Origin: an uncultured Peptococcaceae bacterium
Lineage (GTDB): Bacteria; Bacillota; Peptococcia; Peptococcales; Peptococcaceae
Direction of reading: 5' to 3'
Assembly: GCA_937976375.1 (NCBI GenBank)
Contig: CALJRU010000034.1
Location: 1 to 11,218, forward strand
Length of the DNA stretch: 11,218 bases
Of the stretch, positions 1 to 7,293 are shown piece by piece. Every line of letters begins with the position of its first letter. The first letter of the stretch is position 1. The translations under genes were made by a program, and so were the position numbers. The notes beneath the pieces are model-generated. The model was not told the DNA's origin and made no database searches. It saw nothing but the letters and a program-made list of their open reading frames with translations.

Positions 1-41
1 TTCCAGCTTTTGTTGATGGGTTAATTTTGACAATAGAAATA

Positions 42-75
42 CCCCCAATAATTCGAATGTCCAAATTATTGGGGG
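42..75 (-). terminator. Hairpin terminator downstream of kptA
   Basis: A perfect 12-bp inverted repeat is seen, CCCCCAATAATT at 42-53 and AATTATTGGGGG at 64-75, with a 10-nt loop. Read on the minus strand, the hairpin lies about 60 bp beyond the kptA stop and is followed by TATTTCTATT, a weak T-rich tail. It most likely ends the hsdM-to-kptA transcript. The T-tract is poor, so it may act partly as a 3' stabilising hairpin. Positions 1-41 and 76-133 show no gene I can support. Confidence 0.7.
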
Positions 76-133
76 CACTACACCGTCTCACAGCAGGCAT
101 CGCTTTTTTCTTATTGATTGGTCAGCAAAGCGC

Positions 134-667
134 TCACAGCCTTTGCAAAAATTCCGCCGGCACATGCTTCGTCAGCCAGACACCGTTGCGCGACACATAG
201 AACCGATGCCCCTGCGCCGCCATCGCCTGGGCATCCACGCGAAACACCACCGGCTTGCCGTGGCGCTGGCCCACCTTCGTCGCCGTCGCCACATCCAGCG
301 ACAGATGCACATACAGCCGCGACATCGGCAAAAGCCCCTGCGCCTCAATTGACGCCACAGACTTCTCGCCTGTGCCGTGATACAGCACCGCCGGCGGCGC
401 CTTTTCCTCCAGCTCCACATCCACATGCACAGAATGCCCCTGGTTGGCACGAATCAGCGTCTTATCCTCGTTGAACGCATAGCGTCCCTTGCTGTCCGTC
501 GCCACAATCTCCTCCAATATCACCATCGACATCGGCCGCGTCTTCGCAATCCCAGCGATCACCTCATCCACCCGCGCCCAGCCATGTTCATCCAGCGTGA
601 TCCCAATCACCTCCGGCTTGTGCCGCAGAATCAGGCTCAAAAATTTGCTCGTCTTGGTGTAAGCCAT
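134..667 (-). CDS. kptA: RNA 2'-phosphotransferase, KptA/Tpt1 family
   Basis: This enzyme family transfers an internal RNA 2'-phosphate to NAD+, leaving a 2'-OH and releasing ADP-ribose cyclic phosphate and nicotinamide; in fungi this completes tRNA splicing. The 177-residue length is normal for the family. The N-terminal lobe has the signature LRHKP (14-18) followed by a DEHGW turn (26-30). IRANQGHS lies at 72-79. The C-terminal ADP-ribosyltransferase-like lobe has YHGT (96-99), HLS (121-123) and FYVSRNGVWL (156-165). Basic residues expected for catalysis (R15, H16, R73, H78) are present, so it looks active. The ATG is preceded by AAAGGAG with about 8 nt spacing. It begins 40 bp after hsdR on the same strand with no terminator between, so it is probably the last gene of the restriction-modification operon. 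The bacterial substrate is not established. Some family members also ADP-ribosylate 5'-phosphate nucleic acid ends. Confidence 0.94.
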   Translation of the reverse strand: MAYTKTSKFLSLILRHKPEVIGITLDEHGWARVDEVIAGIAKTRPMSMVILEEIVATDSKGRYAFNEDKTLIRANQGHSVHVDVELEEKAPPAVLYHGTGEKSVASIEAQGLLPMSRLYVHLSLDVATATKVGQRHGKPVVFRVDAQAMAAQGHRFYVSRNGVWLTKHVPAEFLQRL

Positions 668-695
668 CAGGCATGCTCCTTTCTATGGTGGATTG

Positions 696-718
696 ACGGG
701 CAGCATGTCACTGCCCGT
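696..718 (-). promoter_or_regulatory. Hairpin spanning the hsdR stop codon, before kptA
   Basis: A perfect 8-bp inverted repeat, ACGGGCAG (696-703) and CTGCCCGT (711-718), encloses a 7-nt loop that contains the hsdR TGA stop (708-710). Read on the minus strand there is no T-run after it, so it is not an intrinsic terminator. It lies upstream of the kptA ribosome binding site. It could affect mRNA processing or stability, or couple kptA expression to translation of hsdR. The structure is seen directly; the function is inference. Confidence 0.45.
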
Positions 719-3700
719 ATTCACAGTGTCCGTCGGCCACCTTGCCCATGGCGTCGTACTCAGCCTTCTCATCAATGAGCGGCTCGGTTGGACTGATGAG
801 GCCAAAGTATTTGTCGAAGAACGTTTTCAATTTTTCGATGACCGTTTGCTTTTTCTTGTCGCGCGAGCCACCGCCGCCAAAACGCGACACCGGCGGCAGA
901 ATTTTATCCACGCCGGTTCCAGTGGTTTTCAGCACGCCGTCACGGAACGCATTTTCAACAAACGTCTTCGTTTCTTCCGGCTTCAGCCGTTCGTCGATGA
1001 TGATCTTTTGAATGTCCACCTCACGCTGCTCGCGGACAAACTTGCGCCAATCGGTCTGCACATCGCTGTTGACATTGATGGTATCCACAAAATTCTCGAT
1101 CAGCTCTTTCTTAGAGCGCAGCTGCAAACTCGACCGAATTGCCTTGTCAATCGCCACAAGAATCTCTTTGTCCTCGCAGTTGCTGTCGTGATATTTCGCC
1201 ACCAGCATCAGAATGTAGTCAATATTGACCTCCACCTGCTTGACCAGTTCCAGTTCAAAGACTACATCGTCCAAAATGCTGTCCTTGTCACCTGGCTTTG
1301 GCTTCATCTCCTCGTACACATCGTGGTACAGCCCCGTGTAATCCTGAAAATCAATCGGCGGCAGAATCTCGTTGCCAGCAAATCGGTCGAACGCCGTCAA
1401 AATATTGCGCAGCCGCAGAATATTGCCAAAGAGCACCAAAAAATCCTTCTTGTTCTGTTCGCCAATGATTTGCTCGCCCAGCGGATAACGCGCCAGCAGT
1501 TCTTCAATGCGCTGCTCGTAGCCCTTCTGCTCCTTGCCGTCTTCGTCGGTGTAGCCGTAATAATAATCCTCGTACGCTTTCAGCACCACAACGCCCTTCG
1601 CGTTCTCGTCGCCAAACAGCCCAATGGCTTCGTTGGTCTCTTTTTCCAGATCACGGAAGCACACAATGTTGCCATAGGTCTTCACCGAGTTCAAAATGCG
1701 ATTGGTGCGCGAAAAGGCCTGAATCAGCCCATGCATCTTCAAGTTCTTGTCCACCCACAAGGTGTTGAGCGTGGTCGCATCAAACCCAGTCAGGAACATA
1801 TTCACCACCAAAAGCAGATCCACCTCGCGGTTCTTCACCCGATTGGACAAATCCTTGTAATAATCCTGAAAGCCCTTGCTCGTGGTATCATAATTCGTCG
1901 CAAAAGCCTTGTTGTAATCATCGATCGCCATCTCCAGAAAATCTCTGGAGCTTTGGTCGAGCTTATCCGTGTCAAAGCTTTCATCGCCCAAAATGCCATT
2001 GGCGCTGTCAGCTTCGTTGGCCGCAAAGGAATAAATCATCGCCACGGTCAGATCGCGATGGCGCTCGGCCAGTTGTTTTTTCAGTTCCAGATAATATTTC
2101 TTGCACACAGGAATCGAGCTCACCGCAAACATCGAATTGAACCCATTCACACGCTGCCCCTTCAAGCTATAGTAGGCATTACGCATGGTCTTTTGATCGA
2201 AGTGATCCAGAATATAGGTCACAATCGCCTGAATGCGCGCCGGCGACGCCAGCGCTTCCTCCGTGTCAATGGCGGTAACCTGCTTGTCCTTGCCATCTTC
2301 CTTCTGCTTCACCGTGTTGATATAGTCAATGCGAAATGGCAGCACATTGCCATCGTTGATGGCGTTCACAATGGTGTAGCTGTGCAGCTGCTCGCCAAAG
2401 GCCTGCGCCGTGGTTTTCAGCATCGGGTTGCGCCCGGCGCCTGAGTTTTCCGCAAAAATCGGTGTGCCTGTAAAGCCGAAAATATGGTAGTGCTTGAAAT
2501 ACTTCGGCACCTTGATGGCCTTTTCCCCTTTTTTAATCACCCCGCCGACAATGCGCGTGTGCATGTCGCCAAACTGGCTGCGATGACATTCGTCAAAAAT
2601 CAGCACCACATGCTTGTCGCGCACAGGATGCGACGGATTCTTGCTGATGAACACATCCAGCTTTTGAATCGTCGTCACAATGATTTTATAGGGATGAAAA
2701 CGACCTTTTTCGTCCCGGTCTTCCAGCTGACGCTGCAGCACCGCCGTGTTTTTGTTCGGCGACGCGCAGCCCTTTTCAAAGCGCTCATATTCTTTGATCG
2801 TCTGATAGTCCAAATCCTTACGGTCAACCACAAACAGCACCTTGTCGATGTACGGCAGATTGGTCGCCAGCTGCGCCGTCTTAAACGAGGTCAGCGTTTT
2901 GCCGCTGCCGGTCGTGTGCCAGATATAGCCGCCCGCTTCCAGCGTGCCCATCTTCTTGTAATTCGTCGACACCTCAATGCGGTTCAAGATGCGCTCCGTC
3001 GCCACAATCTGATAAGGGCGCATCACCAAGAGCAGCTCCTCGCTTGTGAACACGCAATACTTGGTCAAAATGTTCAGCAGCGTGTGCTTGGCAAAAAACG
3101 TCCTTGTGAAATCCACCAAATCCGCAATCACGCGATTGCTTCCATCCGCCCAGTACGAGGTGAACTCAAAGCTGTTGGACGTTTTCTTGCTGTGCTTCCT
3201 GCCGCTGCCATCCAGCTCTTTGATGTGGCTGGCGCGCGTCGTGTTGGAATAATACTTGGTGTTCGTGCCGTTGGAAATTACAAACAGCTGCACATACTCG
3301 TACAGCCCGCTGCTCGCCCAAAAACTGTTGCGCTGATAACGGTTGATCTGATTAAACGCTTCCTTCAGTGCCACGCCGCGCCGCTTCAGTTCCACATGCA
3401 CCAGCGGCAGCCCGTTGACCAAAATCGTCACATCGTAGCGCGTGTCGTATTTACCGCCGTCTTCTTCGTATTGGTTGATCACCTGCAGACGGTTGTTGTG
3501 CACGTTTTTCTTATCGATCAGGGAAATGTTCATCGTGGCGCCGTTGTCGCGCGTCAGATTCTGCACATAGTCTTCCTGAATCTTGCGCGTCTTATCCACA
3601 ATGCTTTCGTTGGCATTGGCAATCTTGTCCTTGAAAAACCGTTTCCATTCATCGTCCGTAAACCGATAATGGTTCAGCGTTTCCAGCTGCTGGCGCAGGT

Positions 3701-3884
3701 TAGCGATCAGATCTTCTTCATGGTGAATGGGCACATACTCATAGCCCTGCTCGCCAAGCATCTTGATCAGCGCTGCTTCCAACGCCGCCTCGCTCTGATA
3801 CGCATCCGACCGCTCCGTCTGCGGCTCATACTCCGCCACCACCGTGCTCTCATCCGTCGAAAGAACAATGTTATACATGCTCAT
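708..3884 (-). CDS. hsdR: Type I restriction enzyme HsdR (translocase and endonuclease subunit)
   Basis: This 1058-residue subunit drives ATP-dependent DNA translocation and cleavage when bound to the HsdM2S methyltransferase. The N-terminal nuclease domain shows D151, then E165-L-K167 (PD-ExK type) and a downstream QxxxY (Q179 to Y183). These numbers coincide with the D151/E165/K167 known for EcoR124I, which supports the IC family. The superfamily 2 helicase motifs follow in order: Walker A TTGSGKT (324-330), DECH box (431-434), TGTP (472-475), motif V VVNMFLTGFD (693-702) and motif VI QAFSRTNR (722-729). The C-terminal third is the helical HsdM-docking region. The start is ATG 3884 with AGGGAGG about 6 nt upstream; a second in-frame ATG two codons later is possible. 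It follows the accessory membrane gene by 25 bp. No frameshift or missing motif is seen, so it should be functional. Confidence 0.97.
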   Translation of the reverse strand: MSMYNIVLSTDESTVVAEYEPQTERSDAYQSEAALEAALIKMLGEQGYEYVPIHHEEDLIANLRQQLETLNHYRFTDDEWKRFFKDKIANANESIVDKTRKIQEDYVQNLTRDNGATMNISLIDKKNVHNNRLQVINQYEEDGGKYDTRYDVTILVNGLPLVHVELKRRGVALKEAFNQINRYQRNSFWASSGLYEYVQLFVISNGTNTKYYSNTTRASHIKELDGSGRKHSKKTSNSFEFTSYWADGSNRVIADLVDFTRTFFAKHTLLNILTKYCVFTSEELLLVMRPYQIVATERILNRIEVSTNYKKMGTLEAGGYIWHTTGSGKTLTSFKTAQLATNLPYIDKVLFVVDRKDLDYQTIKEYERFEKGCASPNKNTAVLQRQLEDRDEKGRFHPYKIIVTTIQKLDVFISKNPSHPVRDKHVVLIFDECHRSQFGDMHTRIVGGVIKKGEKAIKVPKYFKHYHIFGFTGTPIFAENSGAGRNPMLKTTAQAFGEQLHSYTIVNAINDGNVLPFRIDYINTVKQKEDGKDKQVTAIDTEEALASPARIQAIVTYILDHFDQKTMRNAYYSLKGQRVNGFNSMFAVSSIPVCKKYYLELKKQLAERHRDLTVAMIYSFAANEADSANGILGDESFDTDKLDQSSRDFLEMAIDDYNKAFATNYDTTSKGFQDYYKDLSNRVKNREVDLLLVVNMFLTGFDATTLNTLWVDKNLKMHGLIQAFSRTNRILNSVKTYGNIVCFRDLEKETNEAIGLFGDENAKGVVVLKAYEDYYYGYTDEDGKEQKGYEQRIEELLARYPLGEQIIGEQNKKDFLVLFGNILRLRNILTAFDRFAGNEILPPIDFQDYTGLYHDVYEEMKPKPGDKDSILDDVVFELELVKQVEVNIDYILMLVAKYHDSNCEDKEILVAIDKAIRSSLQLRSKKELIENFVDTINVNSDVQTDWRKFVREQREVDIQKIIIDERLKPEETKTFVENAFRDGVLKTTGTGVDKILPPVSRFGGGGSRDKKKQTVIEKLKTFFDKYFGLISPTEPLIDEKAEYDAMGKVADGHCEYGQ

Positions 3885-3909
3885 GCGCGCCCTCCCTTCT
3901 GCTTAATCG

Positions 3910-4458
3910 TTAAAAATTGCTTCCTAAATCGTTTCTCATCGCCTGATACAATGGTTCTATATATGCATTTATTATGTTGGCATCTGGTAAATTGTCTTGT
4001 TTGTACTTTTCCGCTTCCCACTCAAAAATTTTTATATCCGATGAGTATATGTGCGGTTCATCATATTTCTCTCCATTCTCCAATTCAATTTCTTCAATCC
4101 TACTTGGATCAAAACAAGGATCATTTTCAGCACAAAAATTTTTATAATCAATCACAGTAGCTCGTATAAACTCATAATAAGCTTGAAACGCTTTAAACGT
4201 CTTTTTAGATGACAACAATTTCATCTGTGGTTTTAGAACACTTAGGGAATTCAAATATGCTTTGTCATAGATTTTTTCCCTATTTTGTAGAACCAATTCT
4301 ACTTGACTGTAAAAAGAAAAATAAGTCTCTGCACGTTTTTCTAAAAGCCACCTTTTCACTTCATTTTTGTGCCTGTTCCAAGCTGTCACTTTTGTAGTGA
4401 TAATTGCTGTCAAAATGGAAAGTAGCGCTGTTAAAATTGCTGTTTGCCATGTTTGCAA
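3910..4458 (-). CDS. Uncharacterised membrane-anchored protein inside the RM operon
   Basis: I do not recognise this 182-residue protein as a named family. One hydrophobic segment (about residues 6-22) is followed by a basic stretch (K23, R29, H30, K31, K35, R36). By the positive-inside rule this predicts a short outside N-terminus and a cytoplasmic C-terminal domain. The remainder is probably mostly helical, rich in Lys, Glu, Tyr and Phe, and starts with KRAETYFSFY (41-50). I see no catalytic motif. The start codon is TTG. It is supported by a GGAGG 8 nt upstream, which lies inside the last codons of hsdS, and no other in-frame ATG occurs before residue 79. The gene begins 3 nt after the hsdS stop and ends 25 bp before hsdR, so translational coupling within the operon is likely. 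Base composition is clearly AT-richer than hsdR and hsdM, which suggests separate acquisition. A role in restriction control or membrane-linked defence is conjecture. Confidence 0.82.
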   Translation of the reverse strand: MQTWQTAILTALLSILTAIITTKVTAWNRHKNEVKRWLLEKRAETYFSFYSQVELVLQNREKIYDKAYLNSLSVLKPQMKLLSSKKTFKAFQAYYEFIRATVIDYKNFCAENDPCFDPSRIEEIELENGEKYDEPHIYSSDIKIFEWEAEKYKQDNLPDANIINAYIEPLYQAMRNDLGSNF

Positions 4459-4461
4459 AAT

Positions 4462-5622
4462 TTATACCTCCAATCCTTTAAAAAACAGCAGCTTGTCGCG
4501 ATAATACTCATACTGCTTCTGCCGCGCCTCAATTTCGGCAGGCAAGCCAGCGGTCAGATCGTTGCAGAGCGTGTCAAAACGATCGAGAATGTCCACAATG
4601 CGTTGTTGTTCTTCGATAGCAATGTTCGGAATAGGAATTTTCTTTATATCCGATAAGCTAAAAGATTTTTGACTTGCGCCTTTAACATTTTTATCAATCC
4701 ATTGCTTTGTTTTTGAAGAATTCAAAACATAATATAAAAATTTAGGCAAAATTTTCGAATGAATTATTGCAACATTTTGGCCGATACAGCAACAGTCATT
4801 CGGTATTAATGCAAAATTTCCATATGACCCAACTCTTGATACAACAATATCATTTCTTTGCGGCCGATATTTCTTTACAAATTGATTAAATACCTCTTCG
4901 TTTACTTTTCGCGTAAAATCCAAGTCTATATATCCTGCCTTGACATCCTGCACCCTAACCATACTATAACCTTTTTCTGAATAATGCGGAGTCTGATGTA
5001 ATGAATCAAAAATCTCTGCTACTTCGGCTAATTTTGTTCGCCCTACCTCATCACCAAATTTCAGCAGCTGATCCCGATAATACTCATACTGCTTTTTGCG
5101 AGCTGTGAGTTCTGTGGTGAGTTCTGTGGTGAGTTCTGTGAAATTGTCCAAAATCCGGACAATTTCACACTGCACTTCCAACGGCGGAACAGGGATTTTA
5201 ATTTTCTTAAGTTCTGGTGCCGTTAATTGTGGTATTCCTCCGATTGGAATATTATATTGCCTCCCTTGCAAACAAAAATACAAGTACTTAGTATCAATTA
5301 CCAAGTTATTTTTCGGAACAACAGATAACAAACGAATAATAGGAAAATACGGATAATCTCTATATTCAGCATAACCAATCGTTCCTCTCGCTGCAACAGT
5401 GACTGCTGGAGTAGTAATTTTAGCATTATCCGTGTACCCATATAAAGCGTTATCACCAATGCCATTACTAATAATAGGAACGCTATATAATGTTGTCTTC
5501 TCTTTTGACATGGCACCTTTTGGTGCATCACCACCTGCTAAAATATCACATACCTCTCCTAACTTTTTATACTCCACCCCATTGGGACAAAGCTCCTGAA
5601 TCAATTCCTCCAATCTGCTCAT
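4462..5622 (-). CDS. hsdS: Type I restriction-modification specificity subunit HsdS
   Basis: HsdS (386 residues from this start) chooses the bipartite DNA target for both methylation and cleavage. It has the usual two-half layout: target recognition domain 1 at about residues 15-140, a central conserved region at about 145-195, domain 2 at about 196-330, and a distal conserved region at about 331-386. The two conserved regions are near copies: RKKQYEYYRDQLL (175-187) and RQKQYEYYRDKLL (367-379). Residues 162-173 are three TELT tetrapeptides, like the TAEL spacer of EcoR124-family HsdS. An upstream in-frame ATG at 5691 is rejected because it lies inside hsdM. The ATG at 5622 has a GAGGGGTGAGG site just upstream and starts 4 nt after the hsdM stop. 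The recognition domains are AT-richer than hsdM, as is common for exchanged HsdS modules. The target sequence cannot be read from this window. Confidence 0.95.
   Translation of the reverse strand: MSRLEELIQELCPNGVEYKKLGEVCDILAGGDAPKGAMSKEKTTLYSVPIISNGIGDNALYGYTDNAKITTPAVTVAARGTIGYAEYRDYPYFPIIRLLSVVPKNNLVIDTKYLYFCLQGRQYNIPIGGIPQLTAPELKKIKIPVPPLEVQCEIVRILDNFTELTTELTTELTARKKQYEYYRDQLLKFGDEVGRTKLAEVAEIFDSLHQTPHYSEKGYSMVRVQDVKAGYIDLDFTRKVNEEVFNQFVKKYRPQRNDIVVSRVGSYGNFALIPNDCCCIGQNVAIIHSKILPKFLYYVLNSSKTKQWIDKNVKGASQKSFSLSDIKKIPIPNIAIEEQQRIVDILDRFDTLCNDLTAGLPAEIEARQKQYEYYRDKLLFFKGLEV
4467..4471 (-). promoter_or_regulatory. Shine-Dalgarno GGAGG that fixes a TTG start
   Basis: On the minus strand GGAGG lies within the final hsdS codons and 8 nt before TTG at 4456-4458. 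This spacing is ideal, and no in-frame ATG lies near it. It is the main reason to accept the non-ATG start for the membrane-anchored gene, and it implies re-initiation by ribosomes finishing hsdS. Confidence 0.8.
4499..5094. repeat. Direct repeat pair in the two HsdS conserved regions
   Basis: The 20-mer CGATAATACTCATACTGCTT occurs at 4499-4518 and again at 5075-5094 in the same orientation. Similar sequence extends to the left of each copy (CAGCAGCT before both). The repeats encode the YEYYRD segments that close the two halves of HsdS. Homologous repeats 576 bp apart could support exchange of the second recognition domain between hsdS alleles. Deletion between them would remove it. Confidence 0.8.
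5104..5139 (-). repeat. 12-bp tandem repeat x3 (TELT) in the hsdS spacer
   Basis: Three in-frame tandem copies of a 12-bp unit, ACAGAACTCACC on the coding strand, encode TELT-TELT-TELT. Units one and two are identical; unit three differs only in its last base. They lie in the central helical spacer between the two recognition domains. In EcoR124I and its relative, having two or three copies of a four-residue repeat (TAEL) changes the gap between the half-sites by one base pair. A gain or loss of 12 bp here would keep the frame and could do the same. Confidence 0.9.
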
Positions 5623-5626
5623 AACC

Positions 5627-7195
5627 TCACCCCTCAACCTCAGCGATGATCTTGGCGATTTCATCACGCAGCACCTGTTCCCGCGCCACAATTTGCTCGA
5701 TCTCAGCGTTCAGCTTGACAATATCGATGACTTCGCGGGTATCTTCCGGTTCTACATAGGTGCTGACCGAGAGGTTGTAGTCGTTGTCCTTGATCTCCTC
5801 ATAAGCCACCGCGCGTGAAAAATGCGCTTCTTCGCTGCGGCTGGTTACGGCATCCACAATACGGGCGATGTTGTCCTCGGTGAGCTTGTTGTTGTTCGTC
5901 ACTTTCACACATTCTGCCGACGCATCCACAAAGAGGGTGGTGTTGTCGGCCTTATTGCGTTTAAGCACCATGATGCAGGTGGCTATGGAGGTGCCAAAGA
6001 AGAGGTTGCTTGGCAGCTGAATGATGGCGTCGATGAAGTTGTTGTCGATCAGGTATTGGCGGATTTTCTTTTCGGCGCCGCCGCGATACATCACGCCCGG
6101 AAAGCAAACGATGGCAGCGGTGCCGTTGCTGGCGAGCCAGGCCAGCGAATGCATGATGAATGCCAGGTCGGCCTTGGACTTTGGTGCCAGCACCCCGGCT
6201 GGTGAAAAACGGGGATCATTGATCAGCACGGGGTTGTTGTCGCCTTCCCACTTGATAGAGTAAGGCGGATTGGAAACGATGACCTCAAAAGGCTCGTCGT
6301 CCCAATGCTGCGGATTGGTGAGGGTGTCCTCATGGGCAATGTCGAACTTGTCAAAGTCGATGTCGTGCAGAAACATGTTGATGCGGCAAAGGTTGTAGGT
6401 GGTGAGGTTGATTTCCTGCCCGTAGAACCCCTGGCGCACGTTGTCCTTGCCGAGGATTTTTGCCGCCTTGAGCAGGAGCGAGCCCGAGCCGCACGCTGGG
6501 TCGTACACCTTGTTGACAGCGGTTTTGCCGGCCACGGCAATGCGCGTGAGCAGTTCCGACACTTCCTGCGGCGTGAAAAATTCGCCGCCGCTTTTGCCGG
6601 CGTTGGACGCATACATGCTCATCAAATACTCGTAAGCGTCGCCAAAGGCGTCAATGGAGTTGTCCTGATAAGCGCCCAGCGCCATGTTGGCAACCCCGTT
6701 CATCAGCTTGACAAGGTTGGCATTGCGCTTGGCCACGGTGGCGCCGAGCTTGTTGCTGTTGACATCAATATCCTCAAACAGCCCGGCGAAGTCGTCCTCG
6801 CTTTCACTGCCTCTGGCTGATTCTTCAATGTGCCGAAAGACTGCTTCCAATGTCATGTTCAGGTTCTCATCGTCGGCCGCACGCTTCTGCACATTGCAGA
6901 ACAGCTCCGACGGCGGAATGAAAAAGCCGCGCGTGCTGACCATATCCGCCCGCGCCTGCTCCGCATCCTCATCCGACAGCGCCGCATAATCAAAATCAGC
7001 AAAGCCCGCTTCCCACTCGCCCTTGTTGATATAATGCGCCAGATTTTCAGACATGTAGCGGTAAAACATCATGCCCAACACATAAGACTTGAAATCCCAA
7101 CCATCCACACTCCCACGCAAATCATCCGCAATCGCCCAAATCGCACGATGCAGTTCCTCACGCTCCTGATCCTTCTGCACACCTGCCATCATCAT
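5627..7195 (-). CDS. hsdM: Type I restriction-modification methyltransferase HsdM
   Basis: HsdM (522 residues, about the EcoR124I length) methylates adenine N6 using S-adenosylmethionine as part of the M2S complex. The N-terminal helical domain (about 1-160) includes MMFYRYMSE (42-50). The catalytic domain has FFTPQEV (206-212), motif I DPACGSG (232-238) for cofactor binding, and motif IV NPPY (309-312) for adenine methylation. The C-terminal helix probably contacts HsdS. The gene opens with three consecutive ATGs (7195, 7192, 7189). AGGAG lies only 2 nt before the first but 8 nt before the third, so translation may really begin at 7189, giving 520 residues. It is the first gene of the operon, with a promoter just upstream. 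All motifs are intact. Confidence 0.97.
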   Translation of the reverse strand: MMMAGVQKDQEREELHRAIWAIADDLRGSVDGWDFKSYVLGMMFYRYMSENLAHYINKGEWEAGFADFDYAALSDEDAEQARADMVSTRGFFIPPSELFCNVQKRAADDENLNMTLEAVFRHIEESARGSESEDDFAGLFEDIDVNSNKLGATVAKRNANLVKLMNGVANMALGAYQDNSIDAFGDAYEYLMSMYASNAGKSGGEFFTPQEVSELLTRIAVAGKTAVNKVYDPACGSGSLLLKAAKILGKDNVRQGFYGQEINLTTYNLCRINMFLHDIDFDKFDIAHEDTLTNPQHWDDEPFEVIVSNPPYSIKWEGDNNPVLINDPRFSPAGVLAPKSKADLAFIMHSLAWLASNGTAAIVCFPGVMYRGGAEKKIRQYLIDNNFIDAIIQLPSNLFFGTSIATCIMVLKRNKADNTTLFVDASAECVKVTNNNKLTEDNIARIVDAVTSRSEEAHFSRAVAYEEIKDNDYNLSVSTYVEPEDTREVIDIVKLNAEIEQIVAREQVLRDEIAKIIAEVEG

Positions 7196-7210
7196 CTCTC
7201 CTTTATCTGT

Positions 7211-7225
7211 AACGGGGTACCCGTT
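7211..7225. promoter_or_regulatory. Palindrome in the hsdM leader, possible operator
   Basis: AACGGGGTACCCGTT has 6-bp perfect arms (AACGGG/CCCGTT) around a 3-bp centre. It lies between the predicted hsdM transcription start and the ribosome binding site, at about +15 to +29. It could be a repressor site or a small leader hairpin. No cognate regulator gene is adjacent. The function is inference. Confidence 0.35.
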
Positions 7226-7246
7226 TGAATGTATTTTCTACCTTTC

Positions 7247-7275
7247 AGTATAATCACTTTCCTTTATGAACACAA
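7247..7275 (-). promoter_or_regulatory. Promoter of the hsdM operon
   Basis: On the minus strand, -35 TTGTGT (7270-7275) and -10 TATACT (7247-7252) are separated by 17 bp. The -10 matches consensus at five of six positions; the -35 is moderate. The predicted start is near 7240, which leaves a leader of about 45 nt before hsdM. No other promoter is evident within the five-gene operon. Confidence 0.65.
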
Positions 7276-7293
7276 ATGAAAATGCTTTCTAGA

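Noticed and set aside
1..133. Possible tRNA or small RNA gene near the left edge
   Set aside because: Only the terminator-like hairpin is visible; no cloverleaf or promoter could be supported.
693..4160. Two long plus-strand open frames (about 580 and 560 codons) opposite hsdR
   Set aside because: They are antisense to a gene with all HsdR motifs intact, their translations are Arg/His/Gln/Val-rich with no domain, and no ribosome binding site precedes them. They reflect hsdR codon bias.
5623..5691. Upstream in-frame ATG extending HsdS by 23 residues
   Set aside because: It would overlap the end of hsdM and lacks a ribosome binding site. The ATG at 5622 has a strong site and begins the normal HsdS N-terminus.
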